A stretch of 64,000 bases of DNA, taken from contig NZ_AUCX01000009.1 in NCBI RefSeq assembly GCF_000429985.1, forward strand, positions 1 through 64,000, given 5' to 3'. A program made the translations under genes and the position numbers. The stretch comes from Maridesulfovibrio bastinii DSM 16055. GTDB lineage: Bacteria; Desulfobacterota; Desulfovibrionia; Desulfovibrionales; Desulfovibrionaceae. The notes under the pieces were generated by a model, which was not told the origin of the DNA, ran no database searches, and saw only the letters and a program-made list of their open reading frames with translations. Positions 45,377-54,531 of the stretch are shown one piece after another; position 1 is the stretch's first letter; the number at the start of each line of letters is the position of its first letter.

Positions 45377-47035
45377 TTATTTCTTTTCGTGACAGGCTGT
45401 GCAGTCAGTTGAGACGGGCTTTTCAATACCCATGCTCTTGTGGCAGGTCATGCACTGGCCATGATAAGCGGCTTTCAGTCCGGGACGTCCGTCCTTACCG
45501 AGGAAAGGCTTGGCATGGCAGCTTGCGCAGCTCGGAGGAGTTGCGGAAGCAGGGCTGTTATGATGACAGCTCTGGCAGACTGCAAGCGGAGTACTATGGA
45601 AAGCATTAGCAAGCTTATCGCCCTTCATCTTCTTAACAAGACTCATAATTATCTTGCGATGGGGGAGCTTGCATGGCTTGTACTCATTTTCAAGAGCATT
45701 AATGGTCACGAATTCCGGAATTGCATCTATACTTGGCAGATTCGGTGAATCGGGCCTTTCGGAGATAATCTCTTTAGCTCTGGCTGCCTTGGCGGAGGCA
45801 GCCAGAGTGGTGAGGTCGGCCTGAGAGTCGTCCTTGATCTTCTCGTGACATACACTACAGGTCCGTTCAGACTGCTTGTTCTGAGGTATAAGGTCATGAC
45901 AACCGGCGCATTCGGGCTTTTTCTGCTCTTTTGCGTGGCATCCTGTGCAGCTTCTATCGCTGTCAGGCTTATGCATGGCCTTTTCCAGGGTAACGTATCC
46001 ACCCTTCTTGGTTCCCTGTTCGGTATGACATTCCGAACAAGCCTGAAGGGTTTTATGGTGACAGGAACGACAGGACTCAGTGCTGCTTTCATGATTCTTG
46101 TGATCAAAAGCAACCGGAGGCATCATTCCGGCAAGTTGTTTTTTGGATGAATCGACTTTTCTGTCGTTAACGGAAGAAGTCATAAGAACAGCATCAGGCT
46201 GGTTTCTCGGAAGTCTGGGAAGAGTTCCGCCCAGCTTTTTGAGAAGTTTCTTATCTTCAGCTTTGACTTTGGCGAGTTCTTTTTCACCGTGACAGCCGGC
46301 ACATTCAACCGGTCCGTACTTATCTACTCCGGCTTTGGAAAGATCCAGATGACAAGTTACGCACTCACTGTGGAAAGCATCCATTTTGTCTGTTTTTACA
46401 TCACCTTCAGGTTTGGAAGTATGGCATGCTCTGCAGCTTTCTTCCTTACCCTTATTATAGACAAGCTTTTTGCTGTACTTGTCATATTCATGGTGACAGC
46501 TTCCACAGTTGGTATCCTGACCTTTATCCTGAGCAATAATCTTAGAACTCCAGTGGCGATAATGCAGAGTGTTATCCATTCCGGCATCTGCGCGCTTTGC
46601 TGTAAGCTCAGGCTCTTTCTGGTGACAGCTGCGACATTCACCGGCAAGAGGTCCGCTTTTGCGGCCGGCCTTGTTTTCACTTTCGTGACAGCTGATACAG
46701 TTACTATGGTAAATTTCTTTAAGTTCAGCGGGAGTACCGTCTTTAAGTCTCATGAACTTATAGGACATCTTCCCGTTCACATCTTTATGACAGGTAGTAC
46801 AGTCTTTGTTCTGCTCCGCCATCATCTTGGTATGCGTGCCGTGCAGAAAAACAACTGCAGGGAGCTCCGGTTTTTCCTGTTTCGCAATGGTGTTGATCAT
46901 AATCAGATCAGAACGCACCTTGCTGTCCTCATCAGGGGTACCAACCTTGCTGAAGACTTCCATCTGGAATCCCAGCACCCCCAAAAGGACGATCAGGATA
47001 CCGGAAAAACGCATAATCTTTCTTCCGTTTGCCAT
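45377..47035 (-). CDS. hmcA: HmcA: 16-heme high-molecular-weight cytochrome c
   Basis: 552 residues, periplasmic. The N-terminus MANGRKIMRFSGILIVLLGVLG is a signal peptide. I count sixteen CXXCH sites from CTTCH near residue 80 to CTACH near the C-terminus, the number expected for Hmc, with extra histidines giving bis-histidine ligation. It accepts electrons from periplasmic hydrogenases via type-I cytochrome c3 and passes them through the Hmc membrane complex. ATG at 47035 with a GGGG-type site is chosen; the frame extends 33 codons further upstream but that part lacks signal character. First gene of the operon. Confidence 0.95.
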   Translation of the reverse strand: MANGRKIMRFSGILIVLLGVLGFQMEVFSKVGTPDEDSKVRSDLIMINTIAKQEKPELPAVVFLHGTHTKMMAEQNKDCTTCHKDVNGKMSYKFMRLKDGTPAELKEIYHSNCISCHESENKAGRKSGPLAGECRSCHQKEPELTAKRADAGMDNTLHYRHWSSKIIAQDKGQDTNCGSCHHEYDKYSKKLVYNKGKEESCRACHTSKPEGDVKTDKMDAFHSECVTCHLDLSKAGVDKYGPVECAGCHGEKELAKVKAEDKKLLKKLGGTLPRLPRNQPDAVLMTSSVNDRKVDSSKKQLAGMMPPVAFDHKNHESSTESCRSCHHKTLQACSECHTEQGTKKGGYVTLEKAMHKPDSDRSCTGCHAKEQKKPECAGCHDLIPQNKQSERTCSVCHEKIKDDSQADLTTLAASAKAARAKEIISERPDSPNLPSIDAIPEFVTINALENEYKPCKLPHRKIIMSLVKKMKGDKLANAFHSTPLAVCQSCHHNSPASATPPSCASCHAKPFLGKDGRPGLKAAYHGQCMTCHKSMGIEKPVSTDCTACHEKK

Positions 47036-47195
47036 GATATCGATCCCCTTTCTACAAAGCATTGGGCGTTTACAGAGACTATCTGTGGCCCTTTGTTGCC
47101 TCGTTTCAACGTTTAAGCTTCCTCTGCCTGGCACTCCTCCAAGTATGAAACCCAGCCAAATAAAAGGAAAAAGCTAAACAAAACTCGACGTTTTA

Positions 47196-47266
47196 AATAA
47201 CCTATTAATAAGGTTGGTATTAATACCCCCCTAGTCGATAGGTTATTATACCTGCCCGTTAGGTAT
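47196..47266 (-). promoter_or_regulatory. hmcA promoter/operator cluster
   Basis: Overlapping dyads: AATAACCTAT (47196-47205) with ATAGGTTATT (47238-47247), the perfect palindrome GGTATTAATACC (47216-47227), and ATACCT (47248-47253) with AGGTAT (47261-47266). On the transcribed strand a perfect TATAAT (47245-47250) is embedded; the -35 is poor. The arrangement predicts repression by Rrf2 and a leader of about 200 nt before hmcA. Confidence 0.65.
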
Positions 47267-47842
47267 GTTATTATCCACTGCTACGTCAAGAGGACTTTTT
47301 GACTTAATTCACTGCGTTCAACCCTTATAATTTCAGGGTTTCAAGGTATGTTTTATTAAGCTAAAAACAGTTCATTCTTTTCAACCAGATAAATATAATT
47401 TGTATGGGAATTTGTTATAGAAAAGGCACTGATGCAGTTAAAAAACTGATAAAATAGGCTATTATGAAATCTTCACTATTATAAGCGCTTAGGAATTTAT
47501 GTCAGATTTTTTCATTTTAATTTAAGGGGTCAGATTATAATCCTAAACCTCTTAAATTTAATGCGGCAATATTCTCTTTTTTTAAAATAAATAAGCTTAT
47601 TGAACAGCAAAATTAATCTATTTCAGTTTCAATTTCAGTTATCGCAGCAGCATCTGTAATTTTTATCAGGCAATAAACACTATTGGTAAAACACAGACTT
47701 TATTCCATTTTTTAAATTGTACTGTATTACATTGTTGGTAATATATTTTAATTAATTATATTAAGATGTTTAATATTAAAATTACATAAATAGACTGCTG
47801 ATGCCCTTGTATCCATTCATTTTCGTATTTTATGCGTGGACA
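47267..47842. other. A+T-rich divergent gap between hmcA and the symporter leader
   Basis: 576 bp with no gene recognised. The hmc promoter lies at its left edge. A weak TTGTAT/TATGCG promoter-like pair near 47807-47836 may start the symporter leader. Confidence 0.4.
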
Positions 47843-47908
47843 ATGATCAAAATGTATCATATTTGGTTCAGCTCTACGCTTTTAGCGATTATATATAGTC
47901 GTTTTTAA
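47843..47908 (+). CDS. Candidate leader peptide upstream of the symporter
   Basis: A 21-codon frame encoding MIKMYHIWFSSTLLAIIYSRF, ending four bases before a terminator-like hairpin. Its 3' part (TTTTAGCG at 47880-47887) is complementary to CGCTAAAA at 47915-47922, which is the left side of that terminator. The ribosome-binding site is weak (GTGGA). It is rich in Ile, Phe, Tyr and Trp and has two Met. Reported as a hypothesis. Confidence 0.35.
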   Translation: MIKMYHIWFSSTLLAIIYSRF

Positions 47909-47911
47909 CAA

Positions 47912-47943
47912 ATCCGCTAAAAATATTTATGCGGATCGTTTTT
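47912..47943 (+). terminator. Terminator-like hairpin in the symporter leader (attenuator)
   Basis: ATCCGC pairs with GCGGAT and TAAA with TTTA inside (one bulge), followed by CG and five T. It ends 24 bp before the symporter start and just before AAGGAG. An alternative pairing with 47880-47887 would disrupt it. Confidence 0.5.
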
Positions 47944-47966
47944 GGTTTCAAAGGAGTTTTTTTAAA

Positions 47967-49469
47967 ATGCAAAAAAGAGAAACCTGGGGATCACGGTCCG
48001 GATTTATTCTCGCCGCCGTGGGTTCAGCAATCGGTCTTGGTAACATCTGGAGATTTCCATACATGGCTTACGATAACGGTGGCGGAGCATTCCTGATCCC
48101 TTATTTTGTAGCTATGCTTATTGCCGGTATCCCCTTCATGATGCTCGAATTCGGGCTCGGGCATAAATTTCGCGGATCAGCTCCCAAAATTTTTACATCT
48201 ATATCCAAACGCTGGGAATGGCTCGGCTGGTGGCAGGTCCTGGTAGCATTCGTAATTGCTTGTTATTATGTAGTGGTTATTGCCTGGGCAATTGATTACT
48301 TCATACTTTCATTCAATCAGGGATGGACTGCAGATCCTAAAGGATTCTTTTTCGGAGCGTTTCTCGGACTGACAGATTCACCACTTAATATGGGTGATAT
48401 ACAGTGGAAAATTTTCGCTGCGTCCAGCTTTGCATGGATTGTCGCTTTTATCTCTATATTCACAGGTGTCCGCCGGGGAATTGAAAGAGCAAACAAAATA
48501 TTCATGCCGCTGCTCTTTATTCTGGTTCTTATTTTTATCGGACGCGTTATTACTCTTGATGGTGCTTCTGAAGGAATCAACTGGCTTTTCAAGCCTGATT
48601 TCTCCGCACTTACCAGTGGTAAAGTATGGTCAGCCGCTTTCGGTCAGATTTTTTACAGCCTCTCACTCGGCTTTGCGATCATGCTTTCCTATTCAAGTTA
48701 CCTTCCCAAAAAATCAGACGTCAGCAACAACGCCTGCATGACTGTTTTCATCAACTGTGGTTTCAGTCTGCTTGCAGGAATAATGATCTTCAGCGTTCTC
48801 GGTTATATGTCTGCAAAGCAGGGTGTGCCGATAAGCGATGTTGCCGGTGGCGGAGTAGGTCTGGCTTTTGTGACCCTTCCTACAGCCATCAACCTTATGC
48901 CTATGCCGACATTTTTCGGAGTGCTGTTCTTCCTTGCTCTTACTTTTGCCGGTATTTCATCCATGATTTCAATCCTTGAAGCTGTAACCTGTGCTATTAT
49001 CGACAAGCTCGAAATGCCCCGTAAAGCTGCCGCTATACTTGTATGCGGAATAGGATTCATTATAAGTACCGCTTTCACAACTGGCGGTGGGTTACTGCTG
49101 CTTGATATTGTTGACCATTTTGTCAACAACTTCGGTATTCTTTTCGGTGGTCTTATTGAAATCATCCTCATCGGATGGTTCTGTGACCTTGAAGAAATGC
49201 GCAGCCATATCAATAATGTTTCAGACTTTAAAATTAATTCAGCCTGGAACATCTGCCTTAGATTTATCACACCGATCATGCTCGGCATAATGGTCATCAG
49301 CAACCTTATCACTGATATTTCCAAAAACTATGGAAACTACTCTGATACAGCTATTATGCTTTGCGGATGGTTTGTTCTTTTCGGTTGTGCCATATTCGCA
49401 CTGGCTTTCAGTTTCCGTCAGGGAGCATTCGGCCAGTACGCTTCTACAAACACAAGTTTCAGGAGATAA
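47967..49469 (+). CDS. Sodium:amino-acid symporter, NSS/SNF family (MetP-like)
   Basis: 500 residues and about 11-12 spans. NSS hallmarks: GSAIGLGNIWRFPYMAYDNGGGAFLIPY in TM1 (start GSAIGLGNIWRFPY), the unwound TM1 sodium/substrate site, and SLGFAIMLSYSSYL in TM6. The immediately downstream MetS-like small protein points to methionine/alanine-type transporters such as Corynebacterium MetPS. Import is driven by sodium, fitting a marine bacterium. Substrate is inferred only. A leader with possible attenuation precedes it. Confidence 0.9.
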   Translation: MQKRETWGSRSGFILAAVGSAIGLGNIWRFPYMAYDNGGGAFLIPYFVAMLIAGIPFMMLEFGLGHKFRGSAPKIFTSISKRWEWLGWWQVLVAFVIACYYVVVIAWAIDYFILSFNQGWTADPKGFFFGAFLGLTDSPLNMGDIQWKIFAASSFAWIVAFISIFTGVRRGIERANKIFMPLLFILVLIFIGRVITLDGASEGINWLFKPDFSALTSGKVWSAAFGQIFYSLSLGFAIMLSYSSYLPKKSDVSNNACMTVFINCGFSLLAGIMIFSVLGYMSAKQGVPISDVAGGGVGLAFVTLPTAINLMPMPTFFGVLFFLALTFAGISSMISILEAVTCAIIDKLEMPRKAAAILVCGIGFIISTAFTTGGGLLLLDIVDHFVNNFGILFGGLIEIILIGWFCDLEEMRSHINNVSDFKINSAWNICLRFITPIMLGIMVISNLITDISKNYGNYSDTAIMLCGWFVLFGCAIFALAFSFRQGAFGQYASTNTSFRR

Positions 49470-49472
49470 ATC

Positions 49473-49568
49473 ATGACTACCGGAGCAATTATAATGATGG
49501 TACTCGGACTTGGTATTACATGGGGTGGGGCAACTATCTGCATCCGTACCGCTATGAATAAAGATTAA
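49473..49568 (+). CDS. MetS-like small subunit of NSS transporter
   Basis: A 31-residue protein (MTTGAIIMMVLGLGITWGGA, then TICIRTAMNKD): one transmembrane helix followed by a short basic tail, the pattern of the methionine/alanine importer small subunit family. AGGAG is before the ATG, three bases after the symporter stop codon. It is probably needed for function of the large subunit. Confidence 0.8.
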   Translation: MTTGAIIMMVLGLGITWGGATICIRTAMNKD

Positions 49569-49589
49569 TTACCATATCCATAAGATATC

Positions 49590-49627
49590 AAACGGCCGCT
49601 TTTCTTTTTGAAAGGCGGCCGTTTTTT
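49590..49627 (+). terminator. Terminator of the symporter operon
   Basis: AAACGGCCGC and GCGGCCGTTT with an inner TTTC/GAAA extension are followed by six T. Confidence 0.9.
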
Positions 49628-50344
49628 ATTTCCTGTTCAAAACCTGAGTAGGAAAGTTTTAAACAGAAACTTAAGACACCATATTTCATATATATTTTAA
49701 AATTCAGTTATACCCATATTTAAAGTTAAAAATGATGGTACTGTTCTTTATTAATTTTTAAAAATACTTAAATTACAATATGTTAAGACAGAAACGAAAA
49801 GCCTGTTGATAACTTTTGATAATATGTGCCGTGGATGTGTTCCTAAGTAAAAAGAACAAAAAATATGTTTGTTTGTTCACTATGACCTACAATAATTGTT
49901 CCTAAAAAATATTAATATTTTAATACCTTACCTAATTAAGTAACATAAGAACCGAGCTTACTAAAACGAAAAGAAGAATATATATATTTAAAGCTGAACA
50001 GAGAAGAATTGATTGAAGGACCGGATAAACTTTCTAAATCCGTTTCAACATTTTAAAATGAAATCCACCTTGAAAAAAGAATGAAAGGATCAGCAGCATA
50101 TCAGCAGATATAAAATTTAAACTATTTGGAAGCTCAAATGACGGGATAAGCGAAGAGGCCAGTGAGAAAGTTAGGACTTTCAAATTTTGACTGATCAGCA
50201 ATGGACAGTAGATAAAATTTGATATTAAGCGATTTAATTTAATTCTTTCTCGACACAATTATTCAGTTATGATTTATTATAGGTATAAGCCTAAAATATA
50301 AATTCCTCATACCTAATGGCTAAACCAAACGTAACTATCGAATT
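49628..50344. other. A+T-rich gap upstream of the hybrid kinase
   Basis: About 717 bp. The plus-strand frame from 49994 to about 50222 reads like coding sequence (LNREELIEGPDKLSKSVSTF, later MKGSAAYQQI) but is broken by several stop codons. No family recognised; possibly a decayed gene. TAGGTAT (50280) and ATACCTA (50309) form a dyad near the kinase start. Confidence 0.35.
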
Positions 50345-52537
50345 ATGAAAATTAAACTGGTCATCAATTCACTCTTATCAATATTGATAATGCTCAAGGC
50401 ATCAACCTGTCTTGCTGCTGAAAATTCATTTGATAACAGTGAACTGCACTTTGTTCTCCTTATCTTGATACTCGCTGTCATTGCCGTGAGCTCAGTTCTT
50501 ATTCTTTTATTCAATCTTAAACTCAAACAGAGAATAAAAGTAAGAAACGAAGAGTTGGCAAAGACAAATGAAACTCTATCCAAAGAAATAGAGGAGCGTA
50601 AGGCTTCGGAAAACAGGGAAAATGAGAATTTTGACCGTTATAAAATAACTTTTGATCAGGCAGCTGAAGCAATTTTACTGACCAACGCCAACGGTAAAAT
50701 ACTGGATTTCAACAGAAGGGCTTATGAAAATCTTGGGTATGATCGCAACGAATTTTCAAAGCTTAATATTTTTGACTTTGAAATAGGCAGAAGCAAGCTT
50801 GAAATGAAAAGGAACATGACCTCCATACTGAAATCCGGGGGAAAAAAGTATGAGGCCAGAGTAAAGACTAAAGCCGGAGAAATAAGATATTTTCTTATAA
50901 AAATAAGAACAATTAGATTAAGAGGGGAAGTCTGTTTTTTAAGTCTCTGGAGTGACATTACAGATATAAAGAAAAATGAGGAAAAACTGCTTGAGCGTGA
51001 AAGACAACTCCAGAAAATTGTCGTTAAAACACCATACCCACTTTGTCTTATAGAAAAAGATTACAAAGCAAGTTTGTTGAATGATAAATTTACTGAAAGC
51101 TTTGGGTATACAATTGATGATGTTTCACAATTTGAAAGCTGGTGGAAAAAGGCCTGTCCGCAACCTGAGAATGAGCGTCTGATTAAAACCATTACTCAGG
51201 TAAAAAAAACCGGACAGGAAACGAAATCACAAGAATGGACGCTTATCTGTAAGAACGGTGAAAACCGCTCTGTAGAAATGATTATTGTAAATCTTGGCAA
51301 TAAAACCCTGCTGGCAATGCATGATCTGACCGCATCAAAAGAGATAGAAGATAATCTGCGTATTGCAAAAAACAAAGCTGTTGAAGCAAATCTGGCCAAG
51401 ACTGAATTTTTAGCCAATATGAGTCATGAAATCCGTACTCCGCTAAACGGGGTTATGGGAATGCTTCAACTGGTTCAGATGACTGATCTTGATAGTGAGC
51501 AGAAAAATTTTGTTGATACCGGAATATCCTCGGCAAAGAGTCTGCTCAGAATTCTGGCGGATATACTTGATCTTTCCAAAATAGAATCTGGAAAACTGGA
51601 TATTGAATCAGAACCTTTCCAGCTGGAAGAATCACTTTTACCTGTTGTTGAATCATTTTCTCAGGAAATAGCACGTAAAGAGCTTGATTTTACATATAAA
51701 ATTTATCCGGAAGTTCCTGCAACGGTAGTTGGTGATCAGGTCAGAATACGTCAGATTTTATACAATCTTGTTGGTAACGCCATCAAATTTACTGAAAAGG
51801 GTTTTGTTAATCTTGAAATATATATTCTGAACAGGGAAGCAGAACAAAATGAAGTCAATATCCATTTTGTTATAACTGACTCAGGTATCGGAATTAAAGA
51901 TGAAGACATGGTTTATATTTTTGACAGCTTTACTCAGGCAGACAGCTCCCACACAAGGCGTTTCGGGGGCACAGGACTGGGGCTGAGCATGGTTAAAAGA
52001 CTGATCAGTCTCATGAATGGCTCCATGGTCTTTTCCAGTGAACAGGGTGCAGGAACTGAAGTCCATGTAACACTCAAGCTTGGACTTATTGAAATGCCTG
52101 ATGAAAAATTAAGTGAAGCTAAAGTGGAGATTAAGGAGCCTGTAAGTAACGAAGCCAATTCTATTCTTCTGGTTGAAGACGAAAAGATAAATCAGATTGC
52201 TATAAGCAAACTTCTTGAAAAAAACGGATATGAAGTAACCTGCGCTGATAACGGGGAAGAGGCTCTCAAAGTTATATTGAAAAAGCAGTTTGACTTTGTG
52301 CTGATGGATATTCAGATGCCCGTTCTAAACGGCATACAGACTACAGTAGCCATCAGAACCTCGCCTGAATTCAAAGAGGTCTCCGGAATACCTGTCATAG
52401 CTCTTACGGCACATGCTATGAGAGGAGACCGGGAGAAATTTATTCAAAGCGGTATGAACGAATATCTGCCCAAGCCAGTTGATGCTGAAAAGCTTATTAC
52501 TTTGCTTAAAAATTATCCTGTGAGGAAAAGGGACTGA
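50345..52537 (+). CDS. Hybrid sensor histidine kinase with C-terminal receiver
   Basis: 730 residues. A signal-like N-terminus (KLVINSLLSILIMLKASTCLA) and a transmembrane helix (about 37-58) leave only a tiny periplasmic segment. A coiled coil, PAS 1 (about 95-215) and PAS 2 (about 225-335) follow, then HisKA with H361 in ANMSHEIRTPLNGVMGM, HATPase (RRFGGTGLGLSMVK), and a receiver with D655 in FVLMDIQMPVLNG. There is no adjacent response regulator, so phosphate must pass to an unlinked HPt or output protein. The start codon lacks a good ribosome-binding site. Confidence 0.9.
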   Translation: MKIKLVINSLLSILIMLKASTCLAAENSFDNSELHFVLLILILAVIAVSSVLILLFNLKLKQRIKVRNEELAKTNETLSKEIEERKASENRENENFDRYKITFDQAAEAILLTNANGKILDFNRRAYENLGYDRNEFSKLNIFDFEIGRSKLEMKRNMTSILKSGGKKYEARVKTKAGEIRYFLIKIRTIRLRGEVCFLSLWSDITDIKKNEEKLLERERQLQKIVVKTPYPLCLIEKDYKASLLNDKFTESFGYTIDDVSQFESWWKKACPQPENERLIKTITQVKKTGQETKSQEWTLICKNGENRSVEMIIVNLGNKTLLAMHDLTASKEIEDNLRIAKNKAVEANLAKTEFLANMSHEIRTPLNGVMGMLQLVQMTDLDSEQKNFVDTGISSAKSLLRILADILDLSKIESGKLDIESEPFQLEESLLPVVESFSQEIARKELDFTYKIYPEVPATVVGDQVRIRQILYNLVGNAIKFTEKGFVNLEIYILNREAEQNEVNIHFVITDSGIGIKDEDMVYIFDSFTQADSSHTRRFGGTGLGLSMVKRLISLMNGSMVFSSEQGAGTEVHVTLKLGLIEMPDEKLSEAKVEIKEPVSNEANSILLVEDEKINQIAISKLLEKNGYEVTCADNGEEALKVILKKQFDFVLMDIQMPVLNGIQTTVAIRTSPEFKEVSGIPVIALTAHAMRGDREKFIQSGMNEYLPKPVDAEKLITLLKNYPVRKRD

Positions 52538-52563
52538 TCCGTAAGGATCAAAGGGGAAGGGAA

Positions 52564-52608
52564 AATCCGGAAGATGTGAGCACATCTTCCGGATTAATTT
52601 TTTATTTT
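52564..52608. terminator. Bidirectional terminator between the hybrid kinase and ilvD
   Basis: AATCCGGAAGATGTG pairs with CACATCTTCCGGATT around a two-base centre; T runs follow on the plus strand. Confidence 0.88.
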
Positions 52609-54269
52609 TTGAAAACTGCTCCGGTTGAAGCCGAAGTAACATTTTCACTGTAGCGTTTAAGGAAAGAAGAAGTGACTTCTTTCTTTATTGGTTTAAAATC
52701 TGCTCTGCGTTTTTTGAGTTCTGCGTCATCAACAAGCAGATTGATTGTTCTTTCAGGAATATTGATTTCTATCTTGTCGCCTGTTTTTATGAGGCCGACA
52801 GTGCCGCCTGAGGCAGCCTCAGGTGAGATATGCCCGATAGCAGCACCTCTGGTACCGCCACTGAAGCGTCCATCGGTTATAAGGGCAACATCAGAGCCGA
52901 GTCCCATACCGGATATAGCGGATGTAGGTGTGAGCATTTCGCGCATTCCCGGTCCGCCTTTCGGTCCTTCATAGAGAATTACGACTACATCGCCTTTTTT
53001 AATCTTTCCGCCAAGGATAGCTTCAACAGATTCCTCTTCAGAATTAAATACCTGTGCGACTCCGGTTCTGTGCATCATTTCCGGTGCAACAGCCGACTGC
53101 TTAACTACGCAGCCTTCTTCGGCAATATTACCATAAAGGACTGCGATACCGCCTTCCTTGCTGTAAGGTTTATCAATAGGCTTAACTATTTCATGGTTGG
53201 TGATGCCTGCATTAAGATCCTTGAGGTTTTCACCGATAGTTTTACCTGTGACAGTTATAGCATCAAGCTCAAGACGTCCTTCTTTGGCAAGCTCTGCCAT
53301 AACACCGGGAATTCCGCCGGCTTCATTAAGCTCACTGATGTAGTGGGGACCGGCAGGTGACAGCTTGCAGAGATTAGGAGTTTTACGGCTGATTTCATCA
53401 AAGATTGAAAGATCAAGCTTTATTCCGGCTTCATTAAAGATTGCCGGAAGATGCAGAACAGTGTTTGTGGAACAGCCGAGAGCCATATCCATGGTTACTG
53501 CATTTTTCAGGCTCTTTTCAGTTACGATATCTCTGGGCTTGATATCTTTTTTCAGAACTTCCATAACCTGAAGTCCTGCATTTTTAGCAAGACGGATACG
53601 GTCTGACATTACTGCCGGAATTGTTCCGTTGCCGGGCAGTGCCAGTCCGATAGTTTCGGAAAGGCAGTTCATGGAGTTTGCGGTGAACATACCTGAACAT
53701 GAACCGCATGTAGGACAGGCTGACTGCTCAAGTCCTGAGAGTTCATCTTCGGTCATATTTCCTGTTTTAACCATGCCTACGCCTTCAAAAACAGTAATAA
53801 GGTCGACCTTCTTACCATTCTTTGATCCGGGGAGCATGGCACCGCCGCTGACGATGACTGTAGGGATATTTATACGCAGTGCAGCCATAAGCATGCCGGG
53901 AACGATCTTGTCACAGTTTGGAACCAGAACCAGAGCGTCAAACGGATGGGCTGTTGCCATTATTTCAATTGAGTCTGCAATAACTTCACGGCTCGGAAGA
54001 GAAAACTTCATGCCTTCATGGTTCATTGCAAGTCCGTCACATACACCGATTGCGGGAAATTCCATGGGAACACCACCGCCAAGGCGTACACCGTCTTTAA
54101 CGGCTTTAACAATGTTATGCAGGTGCATATGGCCCGGAATAATCTCGTTGGCGGCGTTACATACACCGATCAGGGGGCGGTCCATTTCTTCCTTGCACAT
54201 TCCAAGAGCATAAAGCAAAGAACGGTGGGGGGCTTTCTCCAGTCCACCTGTCATTTTTTTACTTCTCAT
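52602..54269 (-). CDS. ilvD: Dihydroxy-acid dehydratase
   Basis: 555 residues from the chosen ATG. It dehydrates 2,3-dihydroxy-isovalerate and -methylvalerate in valine, leucine and isoleucine synthesis. Signature [18 protein letters not shown] carries one cluster cysteine, [19 protein letters not shown] the others, and [10 protein letters not shown] the C-terminal active-site segment. GAGG lies six bases before ATG 54269; the frame extends four codons more. No other ilv genes are adjacent. Confidence 0.97.
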   Translation of the reverse strand: MRSKKMTGGLEKAPHRSLLYALGMCKEEMDRPLIGVCNAANEIIPGHMHLHNIVKAVKDGVRLGGGVPMEFPAIGVCDGLAMNHEGMKFSLPSREVIADSIEIMATAHPFDALVLVPNCDKIVPGMLMAALRINIPTVIVSGGAMLPGSKNGKKVDLITVFEGVGMVKTGNMTEDELSGLEQSACPTCGSCSGMFTANSMNCLSETIGLALPGNGTIPAVMSDRIRLAKNAGLQVMEVLKKDIKPRDIVTEKSLKNAVTMDMALGCSTNTVLHLPAIFNEAGIKLDLSIFDEISRKTPNLCKLSPAGPHYISELNEAGGIPGVMAELAKEGRLELDAITVTGKTIGENLKDLNAGITNHEIVKPIDKPYSKEGGIAVLYGNIAEEGCVVKQSAVAPEMMHRTGVAQVFNSEEESVEAILGGKIKKGDVVVILYEGPKGGPGMREMLTPTSAISGMGLGSDVALITDGRFSGGTRGAAIGHISPEAASGGTVGLIKTGDKIEINIPERTINLLVDDAELKKRRADFKPIKKEVTSSFLKRYSENVTSASTGAVFKK

Positions 54270-54531
54270 AATTGGCCTCATTAACTTCTTTTTAATATTA
54301 CGGATAAATATATTCAGGGAATGCCATAACAGGCTTAAACCTCAAAAAAAGTTTAACTTCCCGGGAAACTGTTACTGATGCTCAAAATCCTGATATTATG
54401 ATTTCAAACACGAAAATCCGGATAACTGATGGAAATGAATCCAGTTGGCATAATATTTCCGGAGACATTTTTATTAACTAAGACTGATGTTGTATTTTGC
54501 AAACATGATCAGGTTATTTTAATATTTTTTA

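Noticed and set aside
46289-47116. A 275-codon open frame on the plus strand opposite hmcA
   Set aside because: It is an antisense shadow caused by the repeated CXXCH codons; it has no ribosome-binding site and no recognisable protein, while hmcA on the other strand has 16 heme motifs.
50034-50258. A 74-codon minus-strand frame in the gap before the hybrid kinase
   Set aside because: Hydrophobic A+T-driven sequence without a ribosome-binding site; the opposite strand looks more coding-like although broken.
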